In this document: in pieces, positions 17,552 through 26,218 of the stretch
Layout: each line of letters opens with the position of its first letter
How positions within the stretch are numbered: position 1 is the stretch's first letter
Source of the DNA: Ferruginivarius sediminum
GTDB lineage: Bacteria > Pseudomonadota > Alphaproteobacteria > Kiloniellales > Rhodovibrionaceae
DNA length: 64,000 nucleotides
Assembly: GCF_003344765.1 (NCBI RefSeq)
Contig: NZ_QPMH01000012.1
Coordinates: 1 to 64,000, forward strand
Direction: 5' to 3'
The notes under the pieces: generated by a model
Databases searched by the model: none
The model's input: the letters and a program-made list of their open reading frames with translations, nothing else
What the model was told of the DNA's origin: nothing
Translations under genes and position numbers: made by a program

Positions 17552-19153
17552 CTACCACCGCTCGCGCGTCGCGGAGAAGCGGATGTCGGGCCAGTCCTCC
17601 TGGATGCGGCCCATATCCCAGAAGTTGCGGGCCATGTAGACCGGCGCGCCGTCCCGATCCTCGGCGACAGCCGAGCGGTTACGGTCGATGAATTTCTTCA
17701 GCATCTGCGGGTCGTCGGCATCGACCCACCGGGCGGTCTCGAACGGCGCGGCCTCGAAGGCGGCGCGGACGTTGTATTCCGTCTCGATCCGCTGGGCCAG
17801 CACGTCGAGCTGAAGCTGCCCGACCACGCCGACGACGTAGGAGCTGTCGATTACCGGGCGGAAGACTTGGGTCACGCCTTCCTCGGCCAAATCCTCCAAC
17901 GCGCGCTTCAGGTGCTTGGCGCGCATCGGGTCGTCCAGGCGGACCCGGCGTAGGATTTCCGGCGCGAAGTTCGGGATGCCGGTGAAGCGGGTCTCGCCGG
18001 CCTCCACCAGGGTGTCGCCGACGCGAAGCTGACCGTGGTTGGGAATGCCCAGGATGTCGCCGGGCCAGGCTTCCTCCGCCAGCTCGCGGTCCTGGGCGAA
18101 GAACATGATGGGGTTGTGCACCGCCATCGTCTTGCCGGTGCGCGCCTGCTTCAGCTTCATGCCCCGCTTGAACCGGCCGGAGACGAGCCGCAGATAGGCG
18201 ATGCGGTCCCGGTGGTTCTTGTCCATATTGGCCTGGACCTTGAAGACGAAGCCGCTGACCTTCTCTTCTTCCGGCTTGATTTCCCGCGGCTGGGCCGGCT
18301 GCGGGCGCGGCGGCGGGGCAACGCGGCCCAGGTTCCATAGCAGCTCCTCCACCCCGAACTCCTTCAAGGCGCTGCCGAAGAACACCGGCGTCAGGTGCCC
18401 CTCGCGATAGGATTCCAGGTCGAAGGCGGGGCATGCCGCCTCAATCAGTTCAGCATCCTCTGCCAGCTTTTCCGCGTGTTCCGCCGGCACCTTGCCGTCC
18501 AGCCCGTCCGGTTCGGCGGCGATGGCTTCGGGGTGCTCGCCCTGTTTGGCGTAGGGCAGGAGGCGCCGGCCGACCAGGTCGTAGACGCCCTGAAGGGTGA
18601 CGCCCATGCCCACAGGCCAACTCATCGGCACGGTGTCGAGTGCCAGCGTTTCCTGGATCTCGTCGAGAAGTGCGAAGGGGTCGAGGCCCTCGCGATCGAT
18701 CTTGTTGACGAATGTCACGATCGGCACGTCGCGCAAGCGGCAGACCTCGAACAGCTTGCGGGTCTGGCTTTCGATGCCGCGGGCGGCGTCGATCACCATG
18801 ATTGCGGAATCGACCGCCGTCAGCGTGCGGTAAGTGTCCTCGCTGAAGTCCTCGTGACCCGGCGTATCGAGCAGATTGAAGATGTTGCCGCCGTACTCGA
18901 ACGTCATCACCGAAGTCGAGACGGAGATTCCGCGCTGCTGCTCGATCTGCATCCAGTCCGAGCGGGTGCGCCGCCGCTCGCCGCGTGCCTTCACCTGGCC
19001 CGCAAGATGGATTGCACCGCCCAGCAGCAGCAGCTTCTCGGTCAGCGTGGTCTTACCCGCGTCCGGGTGCGAGATGATGGCGAAGGTCCGCCGCCGTGCC
19101 GCCTGCTCAGCGACGGGGGTCATCGGCGTGGCCTCGCTGGCCGCGGTGGTCAA
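17552..19153 (-). CDS. prfC: Peptide chain release factor 3
   Basis: 533 residues. A translation GTPase: G1 ISHPDAGKTTLTEK, the GDF-like switch in DTPGHEDFSEDTYRTL and TFVNKIDREG (NKID) are all present, and the C-terminal half matches RF3 (VVGQLQLDVLAQRIETEYN). RF3 recycles RF1/RF2 after peptide release. The reading frame opens with a TTG at 19153 that has AAGGAG at ideal spacing; an ATG ten codons on has a weaker GAGG site. Convergent with cysE. Confidence 0.95.
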   Translation of the reverse strand: MTTAASEATPMTPVAEQAARRRTFAIISHPDAGKTTLTEKLLLLGGAIHLAGQVKARGERRRTRSDWMQIEQQRGISVSTSVMTFEYGGNIFNLLDTPGHEDFSEDTYRTLTAVDSAIMVIDAARGIESQTRKLFEVCRLRDVPIVTFVNKIDREGLDPFALLDEIQETLALDTVPMSWPVGMGVTLQGVYDLVGRRLLPYAKQGEHPEAIAAEPDGLDGKVPAEHAEKLAEDAELIEAACPAFDLESYREGHLTPVFFGSALKEFGVEELLWNLGRVAPPPRPQPAQPREIKPEEEKVSGFVFKVQANMDKNHRDRIAYLRLVSGRFKRGMKLKQARTGKTMAVHNPIMFFAQDRELAEEAWPGDILGIPNHGQLRVGDTLVEAGETRFTGIPNFAPEILRRVRLDDPMRAKHLKRALEDLAEEGVTQVFRPVIDSSYVVGVVGQLQLDVLAQRIETEYNVRAAFEAAPFETARWVDADDPQMLKKFIDRNRSAVAEDRDGAPVYMARNFWDMGRIQEDWPDIRFSATRERW

Positions 19154-19274
19154 CGCGAAACTCCTTCAGCTTGGTCGATACGGAATGTTCAGGCTGTGCC
19201 CCTGATATGGGAATAAGGGGTGATTTTGCATCAAGAAATTGTCGCAACCGGCCCCTCGGGTCTAGGATCGAACC

Positions 19275-19631
19275 ATGACCGATCGCACCGATATAGACCT
19301 GGAAGCTTTCAAGCGCCGGCTGCAAGAGCGTAAGGCGGAGCTGGAGAACGTCAGCGAATCCGCCGACGAGGCGCGCCGTCCGGTCGAACTGGATCAGACG
19401 CGCCAGGGCCGCCTGTCGCGCATGGACGCCTTGCAGGGCCAGGAAATGTCCAAGGCCGCGGAGCGGCGGCGCCAGCTTGAGCTGAAGCGGATCGAAAGCG
19501 CGTTCCAGCGGATGGAGGAGGGCGAGTACGGCTACTGCGTCTCGTGCGGCGACGAGATTGCACTGAAGCGGCTGGAAGCCGACCCGACCACGCCGCTTTG
19601 CATCGACTGTGCCGAGGACGCGGGGCGGTGA
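19275..19631 (+). CDS. DksA/TraR family zinc-finger protein
   Basis: 118 residues. A helical N-terminus rich in Lys/Glu/Arg is followed by the C4 zinc finger CVSCGDEIALKRLEADPTTPLCIDCAE (about 88-114). It is shorter than true DksA (about 150), and the coiled-coil tip with the acidic DxxDxA motif is not evident, so it belongs to the DksA-like or TraR-like branch that may act on RNA polymerase. Its stop shares bases with the GTG start of the PPK2 gene. Confidence 0.85.
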   Translation: MTDRTDIDLEAFKRRLQERKAELENVSESADEARRPVELDQTRQGRLSRMDALQGQEMSKAAERRRQLELKRIESAFQRMEEGEYGYCVSCGDEIALKRLEADPTTPLCIDCAEDAGR

Positions 19632-20449
19632 CGGAGTCGCCAGCCCTGGCCGCGCCCGACTTCACGCTCCGTGGCAGCGAAACGCTGCGCCAACTGGACG
19701 GCAAGACCTACGAGAAGCAGCTCCACGCCTGCCAGGAACGACTGCGGGCGGTGCAGCTTAGCTACCTGCACCATCGCACCCGCGGCGTTGTGGTGATGGA
19801 AGGCTGGGACGCCAGCGGCAAGGGTGGCGTCATCCGCCGTATGGCGGCCGTCATGGAGCCCCGCGCGTGCAGCTTCTGGGCCATCGGCCCGCCGCAGCCG
19901 GAATGGCAGGGCCGGCACTATCTGGCGCGCTTTTGGCCGCTGCTGCCGGAGCCGGGGCGGATCAGCGTCTTCGACCGCTCCTGGTATGGGCGCGTACTGG
20001 TGGAGCGGGTGGAGGGCCTGACCGGCCAAGCGGCGTGGCGCCGCGCCTATGACGAGATCAACGAGTTCGAGCGAATGCTCCTCGACGATGGGGTGCGCAT
20101 CGTCAAGATTTTCATGCATGTGAGCCCGAAAGAGCAGCTTCGCCGCTTCCAATCTCGCATCGACGAACCACTGAAGCGGTGGAAGATGACGATGGCCGAC
20201 ATCCGCAACCGGGAAATGCGCCACGCCTACGAGAAGGCGGTGGAGGAGATGGTGCAGCGGACCTCGACCGTGCGCGCGCCGTGGCACGTCATTCCAGGCG
20301 ACTGCAAGAAGTACGCGCGGGTCCATACTTTGGGCCTGATCGCCGAGGGGCTGGGGGAGGGGCTGGACCTGGCCCCGGCGCCGCTGGCCCGCGACGTGGC
20401 AAGGGCGGCGCGCGAACGGCTGGGCCTCAACATTCCGGAGGGCTTATGA
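19628..20449 (+). CDS. Polyphosphate kinase 2 family protein
   Basis: 273 residues, starting with a GTG at 19628 that overlaps the previous stop. PPK2-type P-loop kinase: Walker A-like EGWDASGKGGVIRR (about 58-71), Walker B-like FDRSWYGRVLVERVEG, and DPxxxWKxxxxD-like EPLKRWKMTMADI. These enzymes transfer phosphate between polyphosphate and nucleotides (NDP or NMP). Which direction and nucleotide this class uses cannot be told from sequence alone. Confidence 0.9.
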   Translation: MTESPALAAPDFTLRGSETLRQLDGKTYEKQLHACQERLRAVQLSYLHHRTRGVVVMEGWDASGKGGVIRRMAAVMEPRACSFWAIGPPQPEWQGRHYLARFWPLLPEPGRISVFDRSWYGRVLVERVEGLTGQAAWRRAYDEINEFERMLLDDGVRIVKIFMHVSPKEQLRRFQSRIDEPLKRWKMTMADIRNREMRHAYEKAVEEMVQRTSTVRAPWHVIPGDCKKYARVHTLGLIAEGLGEGLDLAPAPLARDVARAARERLGLNIPEGL

Positions 20450-21255
20450 CCTTGCCGAGTGGCTTCTGGCGCGACCTGACGACGGAGGATTTCGCCGCCA
20501 TCGACGCCGAGCGGACGGTCGCCCTGCTGCCGGTCGCCGCGATCGAGCAGCACGGACCGCACCTGCCGCTCTATACCGATACCTGCATCGCCGAGGGCAT
20601 TGTCGCCCACGCCCTGGAAATGGTGCCGGAAAACCTGTCGCTGTTGGTGCTGCCGGTGATGGGGCTGGGATGCAGCATCGAGCACCAGGCCTTTCCGGGG
20701 ACGCTGTCGAGCACGCCGGAAACCCTGATCCGCCTATGGACCGAGATCGGCGAGAGCGTGGCGGACGCCGGAGTGTTCAAGCTGGTGCTGTTTAACACCC
20801 ACGGCGGCCAGACGCACATCGCAGATGCCGTTGCCCTGGAGCTGCGCCGCCGGCGCGGCATGCTGGCAGTGAAGGCAAACTATTTCGGCTTCGGCGTGCC
20901 GGCAGAGTTGTTCGACGACGAGGAGGTGGACCACGGCATCCATGGCGGTGCGGTCGAAACCTCCATCATGCTGCACCTGCGCCCCGACCTCGTGCGCATG
21001 GAAGCGGCGGAGAATTTTGAGCCGCTGTCGCTTACCATGGCGAGCGAGTACCGCCGGCTGCGCCCGGAAGGCGCGGTCGGTTTCGGCTGGATGGCGCAGG
21101 ATCTGCACCCGGCTGGCGTGGCGGGCGACGCCACCAAGGCGGACGCGGCGAAGGGCCGCGGCGTGGTGGAGCATGCTGCGCGGTGTCTTGCCGAGCTTGT
21201 CGAGGAAACGGCGGCCTTCCCACTGTCGAACCTGCGTCCGGGTCCCGAGACCTGA
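20446..21255 (+). CDS. Creatininase-family amidohydrolase (ArfB/MftE-like)
   Basis: 269 residues, start overlapping the PPK2 stop. Metal-binding motifs of the creatininase superfamily are present: AIEQHGPHLPLYTDT (E and H and D ligands), NTHGGQTH, and IHGGAVETSIM with the conserved glutamate. Members include creatininase, the mycofactocin protease MftE and the archaeal formamide hydrolase ArfB of riboflavin synthesis. The next gene is a RibD-type reductase, so an ArfB-like deformylase of a pyrimidine intermediate is attractive but unproven. Stop and next start share one base. Confidence 0.87.
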   Translation: MTLPSGFWRDLTTEDFAAIDAERTVALLPVAAIEQHGPHLPLYTDTCIAEGIVAHALEMVPENLSLLVLPVMGLGCSIEHQAFPGTLSSTPETLIRLWTEIGESVADAGVFKLVLFNTHGGQTHIADAVALELRRRRGMLAVKANYFGFGVPAELFDDEEVDHGIHGGAVETSIMLHLRPDLVRMEAAENFEPLSLTMASEYRRLRPEGAVGFGWMAQDLHPAGVAGDATKADAAKGRGVVEHAARCLAELVEETAAFPLSNLRPGPET

Positions 21256-22046
21256 TGCCGGCACTGACGGCGGCGCAGGTATGGCGGCAGCTGCTGGAAT
21301 GCCGGCGGACAGACAGCCCAGTGCCGGCGGATCTTCTCCCAGACGCTTGCGAAGCTGACGCGGCGAGCTTCTGCGAACTCTATTTGCCGATATTGAGGGA
21401 CGGTTCGAACGCCCTCTTCACTATCGCGCAGCTCGGGCAGACGCTTGACGGCCGGATCGCCACCGAAAGCGGTCACTCCCACTACGTCACCGGCGAGACG
21501 AACCGCGACCATCTGCATCGCCTGCGCGCACTGGTCGACGCCGTGGTCGTCGGCGCCGGGACCGTGGCGGCGGACGACCCGCAACTGACGGTCCGCCGGG
21601 TCAAGGGCCCGAACCCGGTTCGGGTCGTGCTTGATCCGCGTCGGCGGCTGCCGGCGGAGCGGCAGATGTTCCAGGATGGCGCGGCGCATACCTTGCTGAT
21701 GTGCGCGGACGAGCGTGGCGTGGCCGCGACGCACGGTCTGGCGGAGGTTATCGGGGTGCCTTCGGAGGATGGCGGCCTGGATCCCGCTGAGATCCTGCGG
21801 ACGCTGCACGCGCGCGGATTGCGACGTGTGCTTGTGGAAGGCGGCGGCGTGACGGTGTCCCGATTCCTGGCGGCTGGCCTTCTGGACCGTCTGCACATCG
21901 GTGTGGCGCCGGTGATCCTGGGTTCGGGCCGACCGGGCATAACGCTACCGCCGATCGGTACGATGGCCGAAGCGTTGCGCCCCAAGGTGCGGATCCATCC
22001 GATGGGTGCGGACACCCTGTTCGACTGCGACCTGCGTACGCCCTAG
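21255..22046 (+). CDS. RibD C-terminal domain (pyrimidine reductase-like) protein
   Basis: 263 residues. After a ~55-residue N-terminal extension of no recognisable fold comes a dihydrofolate-reductase-like RibD_C domain: FTIAQLGQTLDGRIAT, VVGAGTVAADDPQLTVR, RVLVEGGGVTVSRFLAAGLLDRLHIGVAPVILG. The deaminase half of bifunctional RibD is absent. It would reduce a ribosylated aminopyrimidine, or a related compound, with NADPH. It lies directly after the creatininase-family gene and converges, with a 4-base overlap, on the methyltransferase gene of the opposite strand. Confidence 0.87.
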   Translation: MPALTAAQVWRQLLECRRTDSPVPADLLPDACEADAASFCELYLPILRDGSNALFTIAQLGQTLDGRIATESGHSHYVTGETNRDHLHRLRALVDAVVVGAGTVAADDPQLTVRRVKGPNPVRVVLDPRRRLPAERQMFQDGAAHTLLMCADERGVAATHGLAEVIGVPSEDGGLDPAEILRTLHARGLRRVLVEGGGVTVSRFLAAGLLDRLHIGVAPVILGSGRPGITLPPIGTMAEALRPKVRIHPMGADTLFDCDLRTP

Positions 22047-22906
22047 TTTCCCGGCACTGCAAGCAAATCCATGTGGCCGACGTTCACATATCCCGCACCG
22101 GCTTCCAGCGCGTCCATGCGCTGGGCCAGCCATTCGTGGATTGCCTCGGTCGCCTGTGGTGCCATTTCGCTTGCGGCGGCGGTCCAGCCGGCGTGGAGGT
22201 GTTGCTGCAGCAGGGTTTCGCCAGGTGTGAGGTGCCAGTCGCTTCTAGCTTCCTCCACCGTGTAGCCATGCGCGCGGAACAGCTCCGCCGCAACCTTGTG
22301 GGCATCGGGGCCGAGGGCGGGGCCGAAACCCTTGTCGCCGCGCTGATGCCGGTTCACCAAGGCCGCGATGTCGCAGTCCAGCGGCATCGGAGGTTGCCAC
22401 GCGATGGTGCCGTCGTAGGTGAGAGTGAAGAGGACGGCAGCGCGCAGCTCCGCACAGTGGGCCGCTAGGCCAGCAAGCCAGTCGCGCGAGACCAGGTCGA
22501 GAAGCGCCGAGGCGGTGACAAGGTGCGTGTCGCCAATCGGCAGCGGCCGGGACGCGAGGTCAGCCTGCCGCACTTCGACACGCGCTTCCAGGCCGTCGCC
22601 GGCCAAGTGCAGGCCGTCCGGCGCCTCCTGCAATAGGTCGCCGCGCGCCTCGGCCCAGCCCCGAAGCTCGCCCGGCACCGTGGCCAGCAGTGCCGCATCG
22701 GCGTCCAGCAGCGTCCAGTGCTGCCGGCCGCGCAGGCGCGGCGCCAAGTGCCGCAGGTTGCTGCCAGTGCCGCAGCCAAGGTCGGCGATGCGTAGCTCGC
22801 CAGGCCCTTCCAGACGACCCGCCAGCAGCCGCTCCAGCACTCCGGCCCGCGCGGCATGGTCGGCCGGCTCCCGTAGTGCCAGCCAGTCGCGGTCGAAGCC
22901 CGTCAT
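22043..22906 (-). CDS. Class I SAM-dependent methyltransferase-like protein
   Basis: 287 residues from the ATG at 22906, which overlaps the stop of the glycosyltransferase gene (ATGA). The SAM-binding motif I reads IADLGCGTGSNLRHLAP (about 45-61), and the acidic residue after strand 2 is in LLDADAALL. The substrate domain DKGFGPALGPDA and ADHAARAGVL wording is not one I can assign to a substrate. Last gene of the leftward adh-PTPS-GT-MT operon. Confidence 0.83.
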   Translation of the reverse strand: MTGFDRDWLALREPADHAARAGVLERLLAGRLEGPGELRIADLGCGTGSNLRHLAPRLRGRQHWTLLDADAALLATVPGELRGWAEARGDLLQEAPDGLHLAGDGLEARVEVRQADLASRPLPIGDTHLVTASALLDLVSRDWLAGLAAHCAELRAAVLFTLTYDGTIAWQPPMPLDCDIAALVNRHQRGDKGFGPALGPDAHKVAAELFRAHGYTVEEARSDWHLTPGETLLQQHLHAGWTAAASEMAPQATEAIHEWLAQRMDALEAGAGYVNVGHMDLLAVPGN

Positions 22907-23952
22907 GGCCCCACCTGCTCCAGTGCATTCGCCAGTTTCATCGCGGAATCGCCCCACGTCGGCAGGCGGTCGCGCGCGGCCCGCGCCCCGGCGGCCATGC
23001 GTTCGCGCAGTTCGGCGCTGTCCAGAACCCGCGCCAGGGCCGCACGCAGTCCGGCGATGTCGCCCGGCGGCGCCAGCAGGCCGGCGCCCTCCGGCAGCGT
23101 GTATGGTACGGCGCCACCCGCCGTCGCCACGACAGGCAGGCCGTGAGCCACGGCCTCCGTCAACACCATGCCATAGCCTTCGTAGTGCGAAGCCAGGACA
23201 AAGATGTCGGCGTGACGATAGAGCGCCTCCAGCCCTTCGCCCGCAAGCTCGCCATGAAACCGCACCCGCTGGTCGAGGTTCAGGCCGCTGCACAGGCGGC
23301 GCATCTGCGTGGCGTGCCGGACGTTCAGCACCTCGCTGCCGGCCAGATCCAGCGCCCAGGCACGGTCGGCCAGGCCCGCCAGGGCGTTCAGCAGGACGTC
23401 ATGCCCCTTGCGCGGCGTCAGCGTGGCGACGCACAGCAGATGTGGGGTTTCTCCGCCCGAGCCGGCGGCAAGCGAGGCCGGCTCGACGCCGGGCGGCACG
23501 ATACCGATGCGATCCTGCGTCACGCCATAGTCGAGCAGGGCATTGGCCGTGAAGCCGCTGGTGGCGACGACGTACCGGGCATGGGTGAGGGCGGTGCACT
23601 CGCTCTCCGACAGTGCTTCGCGGTCCTGGACCGACAGGCCGGTTTCCTCTGCCAGAGGATGATGTACCAGCGCGACGAGGCGCAGCCGGTCGCCATGCCC
23701 CGCCGCCAGTTCGGGCAGGACGCCATAGGCCAGCCCGTCCACCAGCACGAGCGCGCCGCTCGGTAGGCCGGCGAACAGCGCCTCGGCGGCTTGCAGTGCC
23801 TCCTCGCCGGGAAACGGCCAACCGGAGGGTAGGGCATGCACGGTCACCTCCAGGCCCTGATTCTGCAGCGCCTCCGCCATCCGACGGTCGTAAATGAAGC
23901 CGCCGGTGCGCGTCTCGGGGTCGCCGGGGACGATGAAGTGCAGATCGGCCAA
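22903..23952 (-). CDS. GT4-type glycosyltransferase
   Basis: About 349 residues. GT-B fold: the N-terminal half starts FIVPGDPETRTGGFIYDRRMAEAL, and the C-terminal half has ATLTPRKGHDVLLNALAGL (nucleotide-sugar binding region) and SHYEGYGMVLTEAVAHGLPVVAT, the retaining EX7E-type motif. I place the start at a TTG (23952) four bases after the stop of the preceding pterin-synthase-like gene, since the conserved fold begins right there; an ATG at 24006 lies inside that gene. The sugar acceptor may be the product of the neighbouring enzymes. Confidence 0.85.
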   Translation of the reverse strand: MADLHFIVPGDPETRTGGFIYDRRMAEALQNQGLEVTVHALPSGWPFPGEEALQAAEALFAGLPSGALVLVDGLAYGVLPELAAGHGDRLRLVALVHHPLAEETGLSVQDREALSESECTALTHARYVVATSGFTANALLDYGVTQDRIGIVPPGVEPASLAAGSGGETPHLLCVATLTPRKGHDVLLNALAGLADRAWALDLAGSEVLNVRHATQMRRLCSGLNLDQRVRFHGELAGEGLEALYRHADIFVLASHYEGYGMVLTEAVAHGLPVVATAGGAVPYTLPEGAGLLAPPGDIAGLRAALARVLDSAELRERMAAGARAARDRLPTWGDSAMKLANALEQVGP

Positions 23953-23956
23953 GCGC

Positions 23957-24370
23957 TTACGCCGTCCGTGGCGGCAACTGGCCTTCGTAAGCCGCCCAGG
24001 CGACATCGGACTCGGCCAGCGTCACCTTCAGTCCAGTAAGCGCATGGCCATCGTCGCCCAACGCCCCTTCGCCGATGCGGGCGGCAAGCCGGTCGAAGAC
24101 GGCCTTCGCCATGAACTCGGTGGTGGTGTTGGCGCCCTTGAGGGCGGGAAGGTCGTCAAGGTTGTGAAAATTGAACTCGCCCAGGACAGCGCTCAGCAGG
24201 TTTCCGGCGGCGGCGATATCGACGACCACGCCATCGAGGTTCAGGTCCGGACGCTGGAATGCGGCATCGACGACATAGGTGGCGCCGTGCAACCGCTGGG
24301 CCGGGCCGAAGGCCTCGCCCGAGAAGCTGTGCGCGATCATGAAGCGGTCGCGGACGATGACTGTGAACAT
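23957..24370 (-). CDS. 6-pyruvoyl-tetrahydropterin synthase/QueD family protein with altered active site
   Basis: 137 residues, single T-fold domain. Recognisable as PTPS/QueD by IAHSF near the start, LHGATYVVDAAF, GVVVDIAAAGNLLSAVLGEFNFHNLDD and TTTEFMAKAVFDRL with the substrate-binding glutamate region. Family enzymes have CxxxHGH. Here the cysteine is Ala and the second histidine is Ala (AQRLHGA), so the catalytic cysteine and one zinc ligand are missing. It is therefore unlikely to be an orthodox QueD or PTPS. Three bases after the alcohol dehydrogenase gene and four before the glycosyltransferase. Confidence 0.82.
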   Translation of the reverse strand: MFTVIVRDRFMIAHSFSGEAFGPAQRLHGATYVVDAAFQRPDLNLDGVVVDIAAAGNLLSAVLGEFNFHNLDDLPALKGANTTTEFMAKAVFDRLAARIGEGALGDDGHALTGLKVTLAESDVAWAAYEGQLPPRTA

Positions 24371-24373
24371 GCT

Positions 24374-25360
24374 TTACGGTTCCTGAGCGTAGACAATGCG
24401 ATGGCAGAGCGTGCCGCCGGGCTCGCGGGCGAGCCGCGCGATGGCGTTCGGCAGATCCTCGAAGCGGCTCTCCCCGGTGATGAGCGCATCGAAGCGCGCG
24501 TCTCGCAGCACTTCAAGCGCCAGTTCCAGTCGCCGGCGGTGGGTCCAGCGCGCGCGGCGCACCGGGCTGACGCTGCCGACCTGGGATGACGCCAGGGTCA
24601 GGCGCTTGGCGTGGAACTCGCGGCCCAGCGGCAGGGGGACATCCCGCGTACCGTACCAGGAAAGCTCCAGCACCGTGGCCTCGAACCCGGCCAGCGCCAG
24701 GGCGTCGCGCAGGCCGTCGGCGTGCCCGCTGGTGTGGATAACCAGATCCGCTTCGCCTTCGGCCTTGTCCGGGCTCGCGAAGGGAATGCCAAGCGCATTG
24801 GCCGCCCCCGCTTTCTCGGGATTCACATCGATCAACTGCACCCTTGTGGCGGGGATCGCGGCGGCGAGGCCGGCGACAAGGCAGCCCACGGTGCCGGCGC
24901 CCACCACGGCGATGCGGTCCCCCACACGTGGCCCTGCATCCCAAAGCGCGTTCACCGCCGTCTCCGCGTTCGCGGCCAGAACCGCACGCTCGGCGGGCAC
25001 GCCGTCGGGGAGGGGGACAACAGCCTCTGCAGGGACATTGTATGCCGTCTGATGCGGATAGAGGCAGAACACCGCCTGTCCGCGCAGGGCAGGGGTGCCG
25101 TCTTCCACGACGCCGACGCTGGCATAGCCGTACTTCACCGGTCCGGGAAAGCCGCCCTCCTGGAAGGGCGCTCGCATGCGATTCCACTCGCTTTCCGGCA
25201 CCTCGCCATGGAAGACAAGGCTTTCGGTGCCCCGGCTGATGCCGGAATAGAGTGTGCGAACCCGCACTTCGCCGGGCTGCGGCGGCGGCAACTGGCTTTC
25301 GCGGATTTCGGCGTGTCCGGGTTCCGTGACCCAGAACGCGCGGGCGTTCGGCGCGGTCAT
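24374..25360 (-). CDS. Medium-chain (zinc-type) alcohol dehydrogenase-like oxidoreductase
   Basis: 328 residues. MDR fold: the N-terminal half has [19 protein letters not shown] and the glycine-rich segment [15 protein letters not shown]. The coenzyme domain has [19 protein letters not shown] (Rossmann motif, about 148-166) and an aspartate in LIDVNPEKA, pointing to NAD preference. The structural-zinc cysteine cluster is missing, and catalytic zinc ligands are not obvious. The family is often called 'zinc-binding alcohol dehydrogenase' next to PTPS-like genes. First gene of the leftward operon. Confidence 0.83.
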   Translation of the reverse strand: MTAPNARAFWVTEPGHAEIRESQLPPPQPGEVRVRTLYSGISRGTESLVFHGEVPESEWNRMRAPFQEGGFPGPVKYGYASVGVVEDGTPALRGQAVFCLYPHQTAYNVPAEAVVPLPDGVPAERAVLAANAETAVNALWDAGPRVGDRIAVVGAGTVGCLVAGLAAAIPATRVQLIDVNPEKAGAANALGIPFASPDKAEGEADLVIHTSGHADGLRDALALAGFEATVLELSWYGTRDVPLPLGREFHAKRLTLASSQVGSVSPVRRARWTHRRRLELALEVLRDARFDALITGESRFEDLPNAIARLAREPGGTLCHRIVYAQEP

Positions 25361-25493
25361 TGCGACTCCTGCGAATGATGTTGCTGAAGGTAGCGAAGCA
25401 CAGGCGCCGCGGCGAGGGGTTGTCGAGGGCCTATTTCGCGCGATCTAATGCGGCGCGGCACAACCCATGCAAAATCCACAGGGAGCTTACGTC

Positions 25494-26102
25494 ATGCCGT
25501 CATTCCGCCTTGCGCCGCTGGCCGCGGCCGCCCTTATCGCCATTGGCGTTTCCGCATCGCCGGCGAAGGCCGAGCCACGCGAATTCACACTCGACCCGGA
25601 GCACATCTCCATCGGCTTCCTGGTCCATCACCTGGGACTGGCGGATGTCCTGGGTATGTTCCGCGAGGCCAGCGGCTCATTCGTCTATGACGAGGAGGCG
25701 AACACCGTCTCCGACGTCGAGATAACGATCCAGACGGCGAGCGTGTTCACCAACCACGAGCGGCGCGACGAGCACCTGCGCGGTCCGGATTTCCTGAATG
25801 TGAAGGAATACCCGACGATGACCTTCACCGCCGACGAGGCCGTCAAGACTGGGGAGAGCAAGGCGAAACTGAAGGGCGAGCTTACCATGCTGGGCGTCAC
25901 CAAACCCCTGACGCTGGACGTCACGTACAAGGGCGGCACCTTTTATCCCTTCGGCGACGGCCACTATGCGGTCGGCATCTCCGCGCGCGGCACGGTGAAG
26001 CGCACCGATTACGGCATGACCTACGCCGCCGCCAACGGCTGGGTCGGCGACGAGATCCACTTGATCATCGAGTTCGAGGCGAAGCGCCAGGAAGAGGAAT
26101 AG
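25494..26102 (+). CDS. YceI-like periplasmic lipid-binding protein
   Basis: 202 residues from the ATG at 25494 with GGGAG upstream; an ATG at 25467 is also in frame. A Sec signal peptide (LAPLAAAALIAIGVSASPAKA, cleavage after AKA) precedes a YceI lipocalin-like beta barrel: FTLDPEHISIGFLVHHLGLADVLGMF, HLRGPDFLNVKEYPTMTF, LKGELTMLGVTKPLTLDV. YceI proteins bind polyisoprenoids or fatty amides and are often induced by stress. It lies just ahead of the photolyase gene. Confidence 0.92.
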   Translation: MPSFRLAPLAAAALIAIGVSASPAKAEPREFTLDPEHISIGFLVHHLGLADVLGMFREASGSFVYDEEANTVSDVEITIQTASVFTNHERRDEHLRGPDFLNVKEYPTMTFTADEAVKTGESKAKLKGELTMLGVTKPLTLDVTYKGGTFYPFGDGHYAVGISARGTVKRTDYGMTYAAANGWVGDEIHLIIEFEAKRQEEE

Positions 26103-26218
26103 CACGAAAAATCCGTCCGCCCCCGAGTTTCGTAAACGGGGTGATGACACAAACAAAATTCCACCTCGGCGGGGCCTTTGCAACCGGCTCCGCCGCCAAA
26201 CCAGTCGCGACGATCGGA

